DNA of 24,180 nucleotides from a virus. The notes under the pieces are model-generated. The model was not told where the DNA came from. It made no database searches and saw only the letters and a list, made by a program, of their open reading frames with translations. This document shows positions 7,001-14,051 of this stretch, piece after piece. The stretch is taken from IMG/VR virus record IMGVR_UViG_3300048592_000387, positions 1 to 24,180 of that record, one strand, 5' to 3'. The translations under genes and the position numbers were made by a program. How positions within the stretch are numbered: position 1 is the stretch's first letter; each line of letters starts with the position of its first letter.

Positions 7001-7636
7001 CTAGCCCTCGACCGCCTCTACACCGTCGGCCGTCTGCCGCCCGTACTCCTCAGTACAACGACAGTTTTTGGTACAAATGCGTTGGCCCGGCAGCTTATAG
7101 GTCGGGTCGCCCACTCGGAACCACTTACCGTCAAGTGACACGCACTCCGAACAGCTGTCGCGGGCATGGCGTACCGAGCGCACCATGTCAACGCCCGCCG
7201 CCAAGTTAGCCTGTTTGGAGCGGTAGAACGTCTCCCGCCCCGCCTGAGTGTAGAGTTTGGCCCGCACGCCTAACGTCCCGTCTAGCCGCTGCTTGCCACT
7301 GGCAATGTCGTTAGCGAAGCCGCGCAAGTAGCCGTACTGCTCCCTGATGATTTGCCCGGCGCGGCCAAAATCGACAGGCGTTAAGTTTGCCCACCCACCC
7401 CGCTCTAGGGCGATAGCGTTTAGATGGGTATTTTTCACGACGCGCCGCATACCCACTTCCCAATCGGCCAATGACACCTGCCGCCCGCGCAACGCCTCGG
7501 CCAGCGCCTTCGCGGGGTCGGCGGTATCGAGATACCTGTCCAACTCCCGGCGCACCGTAGACGACGCGACGAACCGCCCGCGCTCGTCACGGTATCGGCC
7601 AGAGACACCAGCGGTTGGTTCCCAGCGGTAGGGCAT
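7001..7636 (-). CDS. MuF-like minor head protein
   Basis: A 211-residue protein beginning MPYRWEPTAGVSGRYRDERG. The N-terminal two thirds are helical (VGMRRVVKNTHLNAIALERG, QIIREQYGYLRGFANDIASG). The C-terminal domain has the classic Mu gpF-type Cys/His-rich motif, DSCSECVSLDGKWFRVGD then LPGQRICTKNCRCTEEYG, with Cys pairs likely to bind zinc. MuF proteins are packaged in the head near the portal and are encoded just after it, as here. It overlaps the preceding small gene by one base (TAATG). No toxin domain is fused to the C-terminus. Confidence 0.85.
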   Translation of the reverse strand: MPYRWEPTAGVSGRYRDERGRFVASSTVRRELDRYLDTADPAKALAEALRGRQVSLADWEVGMRRVVKNTHLNAIALERGGWANLTPVDFGRAGQIIREQYGYLRGFANDIASGKQRLDGTLGVRAKLYTQAGRETFYRSKQANLAAGVDMVRSVRHARDSCSECVSLDGKWFRVGDPTYKLPGQRICTKNCRCTEEYGRQTADGVEAVEG

Positions 7637-7827
7637 TAGTCAACGTCCTCTGGCGGCGGCGTCTTGGCCGTATCCAGTAGCGCCGCGCCCCTGCTGCCCA
7701 TCCGGGCGCGGCCGTCGGCTTTGGCCGCCTCAATATCCTCTGGCGTGACAAGTGCCAGCATATCTAGCTCTTCGTCGGGCGTGTCGAGCGGCGGGCCCAA
7801 TGGGATAACCTTAGCGGGCTTTTTCAT
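7636..7827 (-). CDS. Small acidic protein between portal and MuF
   Basis: A 63-residue protein starting MKKPAKVIPLGPPLDTPDEE, with a helix (ALVTPEDIEAAKADGRARMG) and an acidic Pro-rich end. It overlaps the portal stop in ATGA (7824-7827) and the MuF start by one base, so it is embedded in a tightly coupled portal-MuF unit, which supports real translation. I do not recognise a family; a portal or MuF accessory role is inferred from location only. Confidence 0.6.
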   Translation of the reverse strand: MKKPAKVIPLGPPLDTPDEELDMLALVTPEDIEAAKADGRARMGSRGAALLDTAKTPPPEDVD

Positions 7828-9218
7828 TGCCCTACCCCCGTAACCGCGTCCGTTTGCAATAGCGCGGCCTGTTCTTCTTGCGAGTAGCCTAGCGCCGCAA
7901 GGGTCACAATCCCCTCAACGCCCAGCCCGGCCGCGCTTAGCGCCTGGACGATTGCCGCCCGCCGCTCCTCCACGGCCATCATATCAACGCGGCCGAATTC
8001 GGCCCATCGGGTTTCTATGTTTTCCCCCCGCGCAAGGTCGCGGCCGTTGCCGTACTCCTGATTCAGCTTGAGGGCGACGTACATAGCATCTTCCCACGCA
8101 TTGCCTAGCGCCACGGCCAGGCTGGAGACCTTCGCCACTAGCTGCCCATCGTCGGCGGCCTGAGTAGCCGCGCTTGCTATCTGCCCTGTCACTTGGAAGT
8201 ACTGTAGGGGGATATGCGACAGTTGCGCCATGCGGATAATAAAATCGTTACCGACCTCTCGCAGTTGGGCCAGGTCGCCGGGCGGGATGCTGCCCCAATG
8301 CGCGTCAGCGGCCGATACGCTCAACACGTCGCCCGCGTGGACTTCGGGCGCGTCGGCGGGCCATGACGCGCCGGTTAGCGTCAGCAGCGCCGCGCCGGTT
8401 TTGTCGGCGGCCTCTAGTAAGTCTAGCACGCTCTTATTCAGCGCCATTTGCAACGGCACAAGCGGCTCAATCTCCGATTCCCCCCAATTGCCGCCGTCGT
8501 CACGCCAGCGAAAGTGTACAACCGGGATACGGCCGATGGGGTTAGGAATGGGCCACGAGTAGCCCGCCTCCTCGAATGGTTCCCAGCCGTGGCCGCGCTC
8601 TATGTAGCGTTCTAGCCTGTCAGGCAAATACAAGTTTAGGCGGCGCGTCGTCTCTAGCTGGCCGCGTTCATCGAAGCGGCTTTCAGACCATACCTTTGAG
8701 GCCATTGTCATCTCGCGGCGCAAGTTGGAAAGGTAGTGAACCTTCATCCCCTCTACGCCATCATAGGCCGGTTCATGCGACAGGCGCGGCCGTCCGCTAT
8801 CGGCGTCCCATTCGACAAGGACGTAAGTATCGCCGTCTCTGGCCGTGGCCCGGTGGACTTGCGCCTGTAGCGCATCCATGCGGTTAGATGTCCACCACTC
8901 ATCAAGTAGACCATCATCGCCGCCGATACCCTCCGGCCCATCGAAGCCGATCACGGTTAGCCGCTCTACGCAAAGCTCGACCGGCATACGCAGATAGTTC
9001 ATCGACCACGGGAAACCGGCGTTAAGGCCAAGATACTCCCGTTGGCGGTCGGTCAACGGCACCTTGTGATCGCCGTCGTACCACTGGCGTAGGGCGACGT
9101 AATGGCGCTGCTGTTCCTCGTAATCGGCCGCCTGCCACCGGGCCAGGGCCAGCGAGGCGGGATTGACGGCCGCGTTAGCGCCGCGGCCGTTGGGCCGTTG
9201 AAAAACTGCGTTGAACAT
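7824..9218 (-). CDS. Phage portal protein (SPP1 gp6-like)
   Basis: A 464-residue protein starting MFNAVFQRPNGRGANAAVNP. Characteristic portal regions are visible: YVALRQWYDGDHKVPLTDRQ at the N-terminus, PWSMNYLRMPVELCVERLTV, a wing region with HEPAYDGVEGMKVHYLSNLR, PIPNPIGRIPVVHFRWRDDG, and the helical stem and clip region (PLVPLQMALNKSVLDLLEAA). The portal is the twelve-subunit ring at the head vertex used for DNA entry and exit. AGGAG is nine bases before the ATG, and the start overlaps the terL end by 44 bp. Length fits the SPP1/gp6 family (440-510). Confidence 0.9.
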   Translation of the reverse strand: MFNAVFQRPNGRGANAAVNPASLALARWQAADYEEQQRHYVALRQWYDGDHKVPLTDRQREYLGLNAGFPWSMNYLRMPVELCVERLTVIGFDGPEGIGGDDGLLDEWWTSNRMDALQAQVHRATARDGDTYVLVEWDADSGRPRLSHEPAYDGVEGMKVHYLSNLRREMTMASKVWSESRFDERGQLETTRRLNLYLPDRLERYIERGHGWEPFEEAGYSWPIPNPIGRIPVVHFRWRDDGGNWGESEIEPLVPLQMALNKSVLDLLEAADKTGAALLTLTGASWPADAPEVHAGDVLSVSAADAHWGSIPPGDLAQLREVGNDFIIRMAQLSHIPLQYFQVTGQIASAATQAADDGQLVAKVSSLAVALGNAWEDAMYVALKLNQEYGNGRDLARGENIETRWAEFGRVDMMAVEERRAAIVQALSAAGLGVEGIVTLAALGYSQEEQAALLQTDAVTGVGQ

Positions 9219-10533
9219 AGCTAGATACTCCTGCTGTGGGGATACCGCCGCCGCCGTCTAGATACATGACAAGATAGCGCATGGCGTCCATACCGTGGTC
9301 ATCGGTTTTAACCGGCACTTCATCGGCGGCGCGGCCGGCTTTCGTTTCCGGCCAGACGTAGCCGGGAAACTCCTTTTCCGTCGATACTGGCCGGCGCAAT
9401 TCTGCCAGGCGCGTATCCTGGCCTATTGTTGCATCGCGCACAATGTAGAGCCGGGGCTTGCCGTCGCCGGCCACCTTCAGCCGTTCGGCTACGGCGTCTA
9501 GCCCCGTTTTAATCCGCTTGTCAGCCGGCAGTGTCTTAATGCCATGTTCCTCCAGCGTGGCGCGGTCTTCGGCGTCATGGTCGGCTATTGTGGCCGTGAT
9601 TGTGTGGCCGCCAGTCATGGCGGTGATTTGCGGCGCTAGTTGGTTCACTGTCTGCTGTGACTGGTAAATCTCGCGTAGCAGGTAAATGCGGCCGTCGCTA
9701 TCTTCGCCCCACAGTTGGCATACGAACGGGTTAGAATAGCCGAAGTCGATCACCCGGTAGTGGCGCACCAGTGGCGGCACGGCCGCCGCGTCAATCAGGT
9801 GAATAGCCGGGTCGAATTCGTAGACCTGGCCGGCGCGGCCCACCCATAGCCCTAAACGGCCGCGTTTGTAGCGCACGCCGGTCATAGCGTCGAGCGCGGC
9901 CATTCTGTCGGGCGCGATTAACTCCCCGGTCGTTTGGTCAAATATCGTGGGGTTTTCCTCATGGCGCGATTCGATGAACACCACCCGCCGCCGCGTCTTA
10001 ATCCAGTGGTCGGGCACGTCGGGATTACAATCGCCCATGACCTGCGCGTAAGGCGCATGGCCCGCGCGGCCACTAGCGGCGCGGGTCAAGGCTTGCCACT
10101 CGTCTTCCGTCAACTCCTCGGCCTGATTGACGTAGATGAAATCATACTCAGAGGATAGCGTTTTGCCGGGGTTGTCCAGGCCGCCCGTTACCAGCCGCGC
10201 CCCATTAGGGTAGTCGTACCAGTCCGGGCGCGTGCCGCCCATGCGATCAACAGGGCAGCCGGGCGTGTCAGGCGGCGCGGGTAACACCTTGCGCTCGTAA
10301 GTGACAACGGCCGTCTGAATCAGGGATTGATACGTCTTGCGAACCATCAGCGCCCGCGCCCCGGCGTGCTTGCATAACAGCAGGTGCAGCCGATTTAGCG
10401 CCGTTATCGTCTTGCCCGTATCGTATGGCCCGCCGATGATGACTTCCGGCTCCCGGCAGTACATGAACCGGGCCGCGCCGCCGTAAGGGGTGAAGCCTGC
10501 TCGTGCTCGTTGGATAACGGCCGCGACGGTCAT
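9175..10533 (-). CDS. terL: Terminase large subunit
   Basis: A 452-residue packaging motor. The ATPase domain carries Walker A GGPYDTGKT (residues 34-42) and a Walker B-like YDFIYVNQAEELTEDEW. The coupling motif region follows as YAQVMGDCNPDVPDHWIKTR. The C-terminal RNase H-like nuclease shows the first Asp in VIDFGYSNPFVCQLWGE, a second in TATIADHDAEDRATLEEHG, and a third in TDDHGMDAMRYLVMY. It cuts and translocates genome DNA through the portal. It is coupled to the small subunit gene by an ATGA overlap (10530-10533). Length is typical. Walker B has Asn-Gln-Ala-Glu rather than Asp-Glu, as in several SPP1-like enzymes. Confidence 0.93.
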   Translation of the reverse strand: MTVAAVIQRARAGFTPYGGAARFMYCREPEVIIGGPYDTGKTITALNRLHLLLCKHAGARALMVRKTYQSLIQTAVVTYERKVLPAPPDTPGCPVDRMGGTRPDWYDYPNGARLVTGGLDNPGKTLSSEYDFIYVNQAEELTEDEWQALTRAASGRAGHAPYAQVMGDCNPDVPDHWIKTRRRVVFIESRHEENPTIFDQTTGELIAPDRMAALDAMTGVRYKRGRLGLWVGRAGQVYEFDPAIHLIDAAAVPPLVRHYRVIDFGYSNPFVCQLWGEDSDGRIYLLREIYQSQQTVNQLAPQITAMTGGHTITATIADHDAEDRATLEEHGIKTLPADKRIKTGLDAVAERLKVAGDGKPRLYIVRDATIGQDTRLAELRRPVSTEKEFPGYVWPETKAGRAADEVPVKTDDHGMDAMRYLVMYLDGGGGIPTAGVSSYVQRSFSTAQRPRR

Positions 10534-10874
10534 ACCTTATCCACGTCCACATTGACGATAGCGATGGTGAGCGGCCCGCCGTCCGGGCCGCCTAGCTCGA
10601 CAGTATCCTTTACCTTACCAAACGCCCGGTTCATTGCCTCCATTTGTAGCTTAGGGTTGTTCGACGTTATCCACTTCCGCATAAGCGCCTCGGCCATAGA
10701 TACCTTCTTGCCGTTGATCACAATAACGTTGCCATATTTATCTATAGCGTCCTCATGGAGCAGGCTCAACAACAACTCCTTAAGGTCGTCGGCCGTCTTT
10801 GGCCGCCCCTTTGTATTGCGGCGGGGGTCGTGCCCTTTCTGGAAGGGCTTGAGGTTTTCCGTTCGTCCGGCCAC
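10530..10874 (-). CDS. terS: Terminase small subunit-like protein
   Basis: A 114-residue protein with NLKPFQKGHDPRRNTKGRPK at the N-terminus, the 'FxxGxDxRRNxxGRPK' type opening common in phage proteins encoded directly before terL (DUF5681-like). A helical segment follows (ADDLKELLLSLLHEDAIDKY), then an oligomerisation-like part (ALMRKWITSNNPKLQMEAMN). It probably recognises phage DNA and loads TerL. The start codon is GTG at 10874. It follows the YhhQ-type gene by 20 bp, so the modification cassette and packaging genes share a transcript. Confidence 0.75.
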   Translation of the reverse strand: MAGRTENLKPFQKGHDPRRNTKGRPKTADDLKELLLSLLHEDAIDKYGNVIVINGKKVSMAEALMRKWITSNNPKLQMEAMNRAFGKVKDTVELGGPDGGPLTIAIVNVDVDKV

Positions 10875-10894
10875 AGTAATCCCACAGTATCCCG

Positions 10895-11557
10895 CTAGTC
10901 GGCCGCTATAGCTTCATTGAGCGGCTTATCCTCTACGGTGTAGATAAGCGGTAGGCTAACCACTGTCACCGCCGCCTTATAAAGAATCTGCCCCGAAGCA
11001 ATCCGAGTGATGGCCTGTCCGAATGGCATACTCTCCGCGCCGAACAGCGGCGGGAGCAACACGAACGCCAGCGCCGTAAAGACGATGGAATCAACCGGCA
11101 GGCTAACGAAGTTGGAAGCGACAACCCGCGACCACTGGGGCGCACGCGGGAAGCGCGTTTTCCAGAAGTGATACACCTCCGTATCGGTCAGCTCGCTACA
11201 GAGTTCGGCCACGATGGAGCCGATAGTGATAGCGGGAACGATGGCAAAGATTGCCGACCACGCATCGCCCAGCGCAAAGAAGTCCGGCGACGGTAGGCGC
11301 GAGATGATGAACAGGTAGACGGCCAGAAGGACGTTAAGGACGGCCGCGGCGAAGACGGCCGTCCTTGCCCACTCGCGGCCGAGCCTCTTGTGGATCATGT
11401 CGCGCAGGGTGAAGGTCAGGGCGAAGATGAACGTCCCGCCCGGCATGACAACGCCGCCTATCTCTACCAGCTTAGTAGCTCCTACGTCGGCTATGGCCTG
11501 GGCCATAACGTAGGTTCCGATGAGAAGTACAATCACCCGAATGGTTTGTTTTGGCAT
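10895..11557 (-). CDS. yhhQ: Queuosine precursor transporter, YhhQ/QPTR (VUT) family
   Basis: A 220-residue membrane protein with about six hydrophobic spans (for example IRVIVLLIGTYVMAQAIADV, AVFAAAVLNVLLAVYLFIIS and DSIVFTALAFVLLPPLFGAE). It has the family hallmark FTLRDMIHKRLGRE between spans 2 and 3, and later SNFVSLPVDSIVF and SGQILYKAAVTV. YhhQ proteins import preQ0/preQ1, the 7-deazaguanine bases. GGAG lies five bases before its ATG, inside the queC 3' end, so expression is coupled. In a phage, a transporter next to queC, queF and a transglycosylase suggests topping up the precursor pool of the infected cell for DNA modification. Confidence 0.88.
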   Translation of the reverse strand: MPKQTIRVIVLLIGTYVMAQAIADVGATKLVEIGGVVMPGGTFIFALTFTLRDMIHKRLGREWARTAVFAAAVLNVLLAVYLFIISRLPSPDFFALGDAWSAIFAIVPAITIGSIVAELCSELTDTEVYHFWKTRFPRAPQWSRVVASNFVSLPVDSIVFTALAFVLLPPLFGAESMPFGQAITRIASGQILYKAAVTVVSLPLIYTVEDKPLNEAIAAD

Positions 11558-11559
11558 GG

Positions 11560-12231
11560 TTACTCCGACATGTATCCTGTGGGGTCTACTACCCCCGCCA
11601 ACTTAAATGCCTCGCGCCGCTCGACGCAAGTCCCGCACACGCCACAATGAGCGTCGCCGCCTTTGTAGCAGCTCCATGTATCCGCGTAAGGGACGAATAG
11701 CGCCGCGCCGAGCGCCACTATCTCGGCCTTACTCATGTGGACGAATGGTGCATAAAGGTGTAACCCGTCGGCCGCGTAGCCGTCCGTGGCGAAGCGCTCC
11801 ATACGGTCAAACGCCTCAATAAACTCCGGCCGGCAATCAGGGTAAATAGGATGGTCGCCCGCATGGACGCCGGTTGCCACCAATGACGCGCCTTCAGCCA
11901 CGGCAGCGGCATAGGCGATGACCAGCATGATCGCGTTCCGGTTAGGGACGACAGTGAGGCGCATATTCGGCGCAGCGTAGTGGCCTTCTGGAATAGCAAT
12001 ATCGTCTGTCAGTGCCGAGCCGGCCAAGAGCGGCGTTAATGATGACAGGTCTATGATGTCGTGCTGCGCCGATAGAGCACCGGCGCACTTAGCCGCATAC
12101 CCTAATTCCTGCTTGTGCCGCTGGCCGTAGTCGAATGACAACAGGTGAAGGGTGTGTCCTTGCGCCGCCAGCTGATAGGCCAGCGTGACGCTATCCAGCC
12201 CGCCGCTTAGCAGCGCGATAGCCTTACTCAT
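11560..12231 (-). CDS. queC: 7-cyano-7-deazaguanine (preQ0) synthase QueC
   Basis: A 223-residue enzyme that converts 7-carboxy-7-deazaguanine to preQ0 with ATP and ammonia. The PP-loop SGGLDS is at residues 9-14; LSFDYGQRHKQEL and VVPNRNAIMLVIAYA are family blocks. The C-terminal zinc site is intact: Cys188, Cys196, Cys199 and Cys202 in CYKGGDAHCGVCGTC. Length is that of cellular QueC. The ATG at 12231 has GAGG six bases upstream and overlaps queF by 8 bp. QueD and QueE are not in the window, so its substrate must come from the host or from genes elsewhere on the phage. Confidence 0.95.
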   Translation of the reverse strand: MSKAIALLSGGLDSVTLAYQLAAQGHTLHLLSFDYGQRHKQELGYAAKCAGALSAQHDIIDLSSLTPLLAGSALTDDIAIPEGHYAAPNMRLTVVPNRNAIMLVIAYAAAVAEGASLVATGVHAGDHPIYPDCRPEFIEAFDRMERFATDGYAADGLHLYAPFVHMSKAEIVALGAALFVPYADTWSCYKGGDAHCGVCGTCVERREAFKLAGVVDPTGYMSE

Positions 12232-12601
12232 TATCTGCCTCGGCCGTTACTGTCAGTTGTAACCCGCCGCGCACCTGCTGAGTAAGGGTTACTCGAATAC
12301 GGGCCGGAGAAAGCACCCTGTCAATATCGGCCATGATTTCAGCGGCTAGTGATTCCGCAAACTGCGCCGTATCTCTAAAGGTTTGGAGATAGAGTTTGAG
12401 GCTTTTCGATTCAACGCATAACAGGCGAGGCGAGTATTCAACCTCGATGTGGTAAAAGTCGGGTTGGTTGGTAACAGGGCAATGGGACGTAAGCTCACCG
12501 CTTGAAAACGTCACCGATTGCACAGAGGGCGCGGGGAACGTGTCTAGTGCTTTCGTTGGCGCGGAGTTGGGGCGACCTAAGTAGTTAAATTGCTGGCTCA
12601 T
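12224..12601 (-). CDS. queF: NADPH-dependent preQ0 reductase QueF (type I size), atypical His site
   Basis: A 125-residue protein of the unimodular QueF type, which reduces the preQ0 nitrile to the aminomethyl of preQ1. Visible: catalytic Cys41 and Asp48 in SHCPVTNQPDF, and the NADPH/substrate motif ESKSLKLY at 64-71. Glu83 corresponds to Glu97 of the Bacillus subtilis enzyme. The residue before it is Ala82 where the family usually has His (FAE instead of FHE). The start at 12601 is chosen because GGAG lies seven bases upstream and it begins MSQQFNYLGR like family members; the frame is open further upstream. It overlaps the upstream gene by 17 bp. The likely product is preQ1 for DNA insertion, assuming the enzyme is active. 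Confidence 0.9.
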   Translation of the reverse strand: MSQQFNYLGRPNSAPTKALDTFPAPSVQSVTFSSGELTSHCPVTNQPDFYHIEVEYSPRLLCVESKSLKLYLQTFRDTAQFAESLAAEIMADIDRVLSPARIRVTLTQQVRGGLQLTVTAEADNE

Positions 12602-13826
12602 TCTCTTGCTCCGATACAGCCGACCCCGCATACAGTTCGTTGACGGCCGCGCCCATAAACCCGAAAGAAAGAGCGAGCGCGGCATAGCGAACGTTGTTTA
12701 ACCTAGGGACATGTGGCAGCGATTCACGAATCGCTGCCACATGTCCCTGCGGGTCGCAATACTGGCCCCAGCGCGAGGCGACTAACTCGACGCTGTTATT
12801 GTCCAGACTTACAACGTCATCGCCTAGCGCGGCAAGATACTCCAATTGCTTCTTCCAACTTCCTCCCAACAAGTGGACGCGCCGCCCGCGGAACACGTCA
12901 ACAGATAGCGGTGTTCCGCCGTGCGAAGTGGGGACGGAGTACCCTAGCATAAACTTGGCGGGGATACGGTCAACGCAATCATACTTGGGGATGACAATCA
13001 CGTTCTGCGCGTGGGCAGATAGCTCCTCAGCCCAATCGAGCACTTGCTCTAGCGGGTAGTACTCAATACCGGCCGCCGCGCATTGATTAGGCGTCATAAT
13101 ATCGCGTACTGTAGCGTAGCGCGGGCGGAACTTTTCGACTGCTGCTAAGTGAACAGCATGATCGTATTTTGAGTATTCGTTATCTATAAACGCCACTTCG
13201 TGACGCCCGGTCAATTCGTAGGTGTAGGGGCATAGCCGGTAGTGGGCGCTGTTGATGCCATACTTCAGCCCTGCCTGAACGGCGAGGCAGCAGGTACAGT
13301 CGGCCATCTGTAGAGTATAGATAACGTCTATAGGCAACTGGCGGGGATTGGGCCTGGCTCCTTTCTCTACGCCTGAATCGAATTGCGATTCGTTCATCGC
13401 CTCCAACTCAAACGGCTGCCACCAGTCCGACAAGTCTACCCCGGCGGCTAAGTCCAGTTGAATCACGGCCGGGTCGAAGTCGAGCGACACCTGCCCGGCG
13501 CGGTTGTCGGCGTAGGCCAGTTCTCGCGCCTGTCCTGTGGGGTCATCTAAGTCTAGGTCTTCGCGCATCACGGCGACCAGCCTATCGCCCCGCGTGCGAA
13601 CAATCAGCACGTCGTCTAGCCCGATGTCGGCGGCGCTCTCCAGCGTCTTGTTGCCGGCGATCACCTTGCCGTTCTTGTCCAAGAGAATAGACCGCCCCGC
13701 CCCGAGCTTCTGTAGAGACTGGCGTATCATGTAAGCGCCGCGTTCGGTTCCCCTGTTGGCGTTGCGTTCGTCGGGTTGCAAGTCTGATAGTTTGATGGTT
13801 TCGTTCATAATGGGTTTTTGTTTCAT
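12585..13826 (-). CDS. ParB-like domain fused to probable 7-deazaguanine DNA transglycosylase (DpdA type)
   Basis: A 413-residue two-part protein. Residues about 7-140 form a ParB/Srx-like domain: IKLSDLQPDERNANRG, then NGKVIAGNKTLESAADIG, and AYADNRAGQVSLDF. Residues about 160-400 carry VAFIDNEYSKYDHAVHLAAV, RPRYATVRDIMTPNQC, NVIVIPKYDCVDRIPAKFML, GRRVHLLGGSWKKQLEYL and DDVVSLDNNSVELVA. This looks like an alpha/beta-barrel TGT-like enzyme of the phage DpdA group (related proteins, as I recall, are filed under DUF6610), which swaps guanine for a 7-deazaguanine in DNA. It heads the queF-queC-yhhQ operon. The start is either ATG 13826, with almost no leader, or ATG 13808. A palindrome lies at residues 360-374. 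The function call is inference from context and remembered patterns. Confidence 0.68.
   Translation of the reverse strand: MKQKPIMNETIKLSDLQPDERNANRGTERGAYMIRQSLQKLGAGRSILLDKNGKVIAGNKTLESAADIGLDDVLIVRTRGDRLVAVMREDLDLDDPTGQARELAYADNRAGQVSLDFDPAVIQLDLAAGVDLSDWWQPFELEAMNESQFDSGVEKGARPNPRQLPIDVIYTLQMADCTCCLAVQAGLKYGINSAHYRLCPYTYELTGRHEVAFIDNEYSKYDHAVHLAAVEKFRPRYATVRDIMTPNQCAAAGIEYYPLEQVLDWAEELSAHAQNVIVIPKYDCVDRIPAKFMLGYSVPTSHGGTPLSVDVFRGRRVHLLGGSWKKQLEYLAALGDDVVSLDNNSVELVASRWGQYCDPQGHVAAIRESLPHVPRLNNVRYAALALSFGFMGAAVNELYAGSAVSEQENEPAI
12705..12748. repeat. 44-bp near-perfect palindrome (21-bp arms, 2-base centre)
   Basis: The left arm 12705-12725 begins AGGGACATGTGGCAGC. Its exact reverse complement is the right arm 12728-12748, with only AC between them. 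It lies wholly inside the transglycosylase coding frame (residues 360-374) about 100 bp before the queF start. In RNA it would make a hairpin of about 20 bp. Confidence 0.9.
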
Positions 13827-13834
13827 TCTGAAAC
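13820..13834. promoter_or_regulatory. Inverted repeat over the start codon of the modification operon
   Basis: GTTTCA-TTC-TGAAAC is a perfect 6-bp dyad with a 3-base centre that includes the ATG at 13826 of the ParB-DpdA gene. It lies just downstream of the predicted +1 near 13838. It may be a protein-binding site or a small RNA hairpin that hides the first start codon. Confidence 0.5.
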
Positions 13835-13844
13835 ACTCGCCCCT

Positions 13845-13874
13845 AGTATAGCACAGCCGTTCGCTCTATGTAAA
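13845..13874 (-). promoter_or_regulatory. Leftward promoter for the modification/packaging operon
   Basis: On the minus strand TTTACA (13869-13874), 18-bp spacer, TATACT (13845-13850) with an extended -10 TG (TGCTATACT). The predicted +1 is near 13838, giving a leader of only about 12 bases before ATG 13826 with no Shine-Dalgarno. The element GTGCTATACT recurs at 13986-13995 on the same strand. Confidence 0.65.
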
Positions 13875-13879
13875 TGCCC

Positions 13880-13924
13880 CTAGACGCCAAACGCCCGCGC
13901 CGGTTGGGGAGCGCGGGCGTCTAG
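13880..13924. ncRNA. Large GC-rich hairpin in the divergent control region
   Basis: CTAGACG (13880-13886) and CCCGCGC (13894-13900) pair with GCGCGGG (13911-13917) and CGTCTAG (13918-13924). This gives a 14-bp stem with a 7-base bulge and a 10-base loop. It lies upstream of the main leftward promoter, so it is either in a longer leader from the 13986 site, a terminator-like block, or a protein site. No known riboswitch consensus is recognised. Confidence 0.4.
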
Positions 13925-13985
13925 GCAAAATTCGGCGGGGTTGAGCCGGGCGGCTTTCCCACCTGCGAAGGGGTGAGGTAACGCC

Positions 13986-13995
13986 AGTATAGCAC
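13986..13995 (-). promoter_or_regulatory. Second leftward extended -10 element
   Basis: GTGCTATACT on the minus strand is an exact copy of the extended -10 of the 13845 promoter. No good -35 lies 16-18 bp upstream. If active it would add a leader of roughly 150 bases carrying the 13880-13924 hairpin. Confidence 0.35.
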
Positions 13996-13996
13996 G

Positions 13997-14024
13997 TTTA
14001 GAACGCCCATTCTAGTGCTATAAT
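13997..14024 (+). promoter_or_regulatory. Rightward promoter P1
   Basis: TTTAGA (13997-14002), 16-bp spacer, consensus TATAAT (14019-14024) with extended TG (GTGCTATAAT). It shares the GTGCTATA core with the two leftward elements. It lies about 95 bp upstream of the RHH gene. Confidence 0.55.
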
Positions 14025-14051
14025 GTGGGGATGAAACCCGCGCCTAACCCC

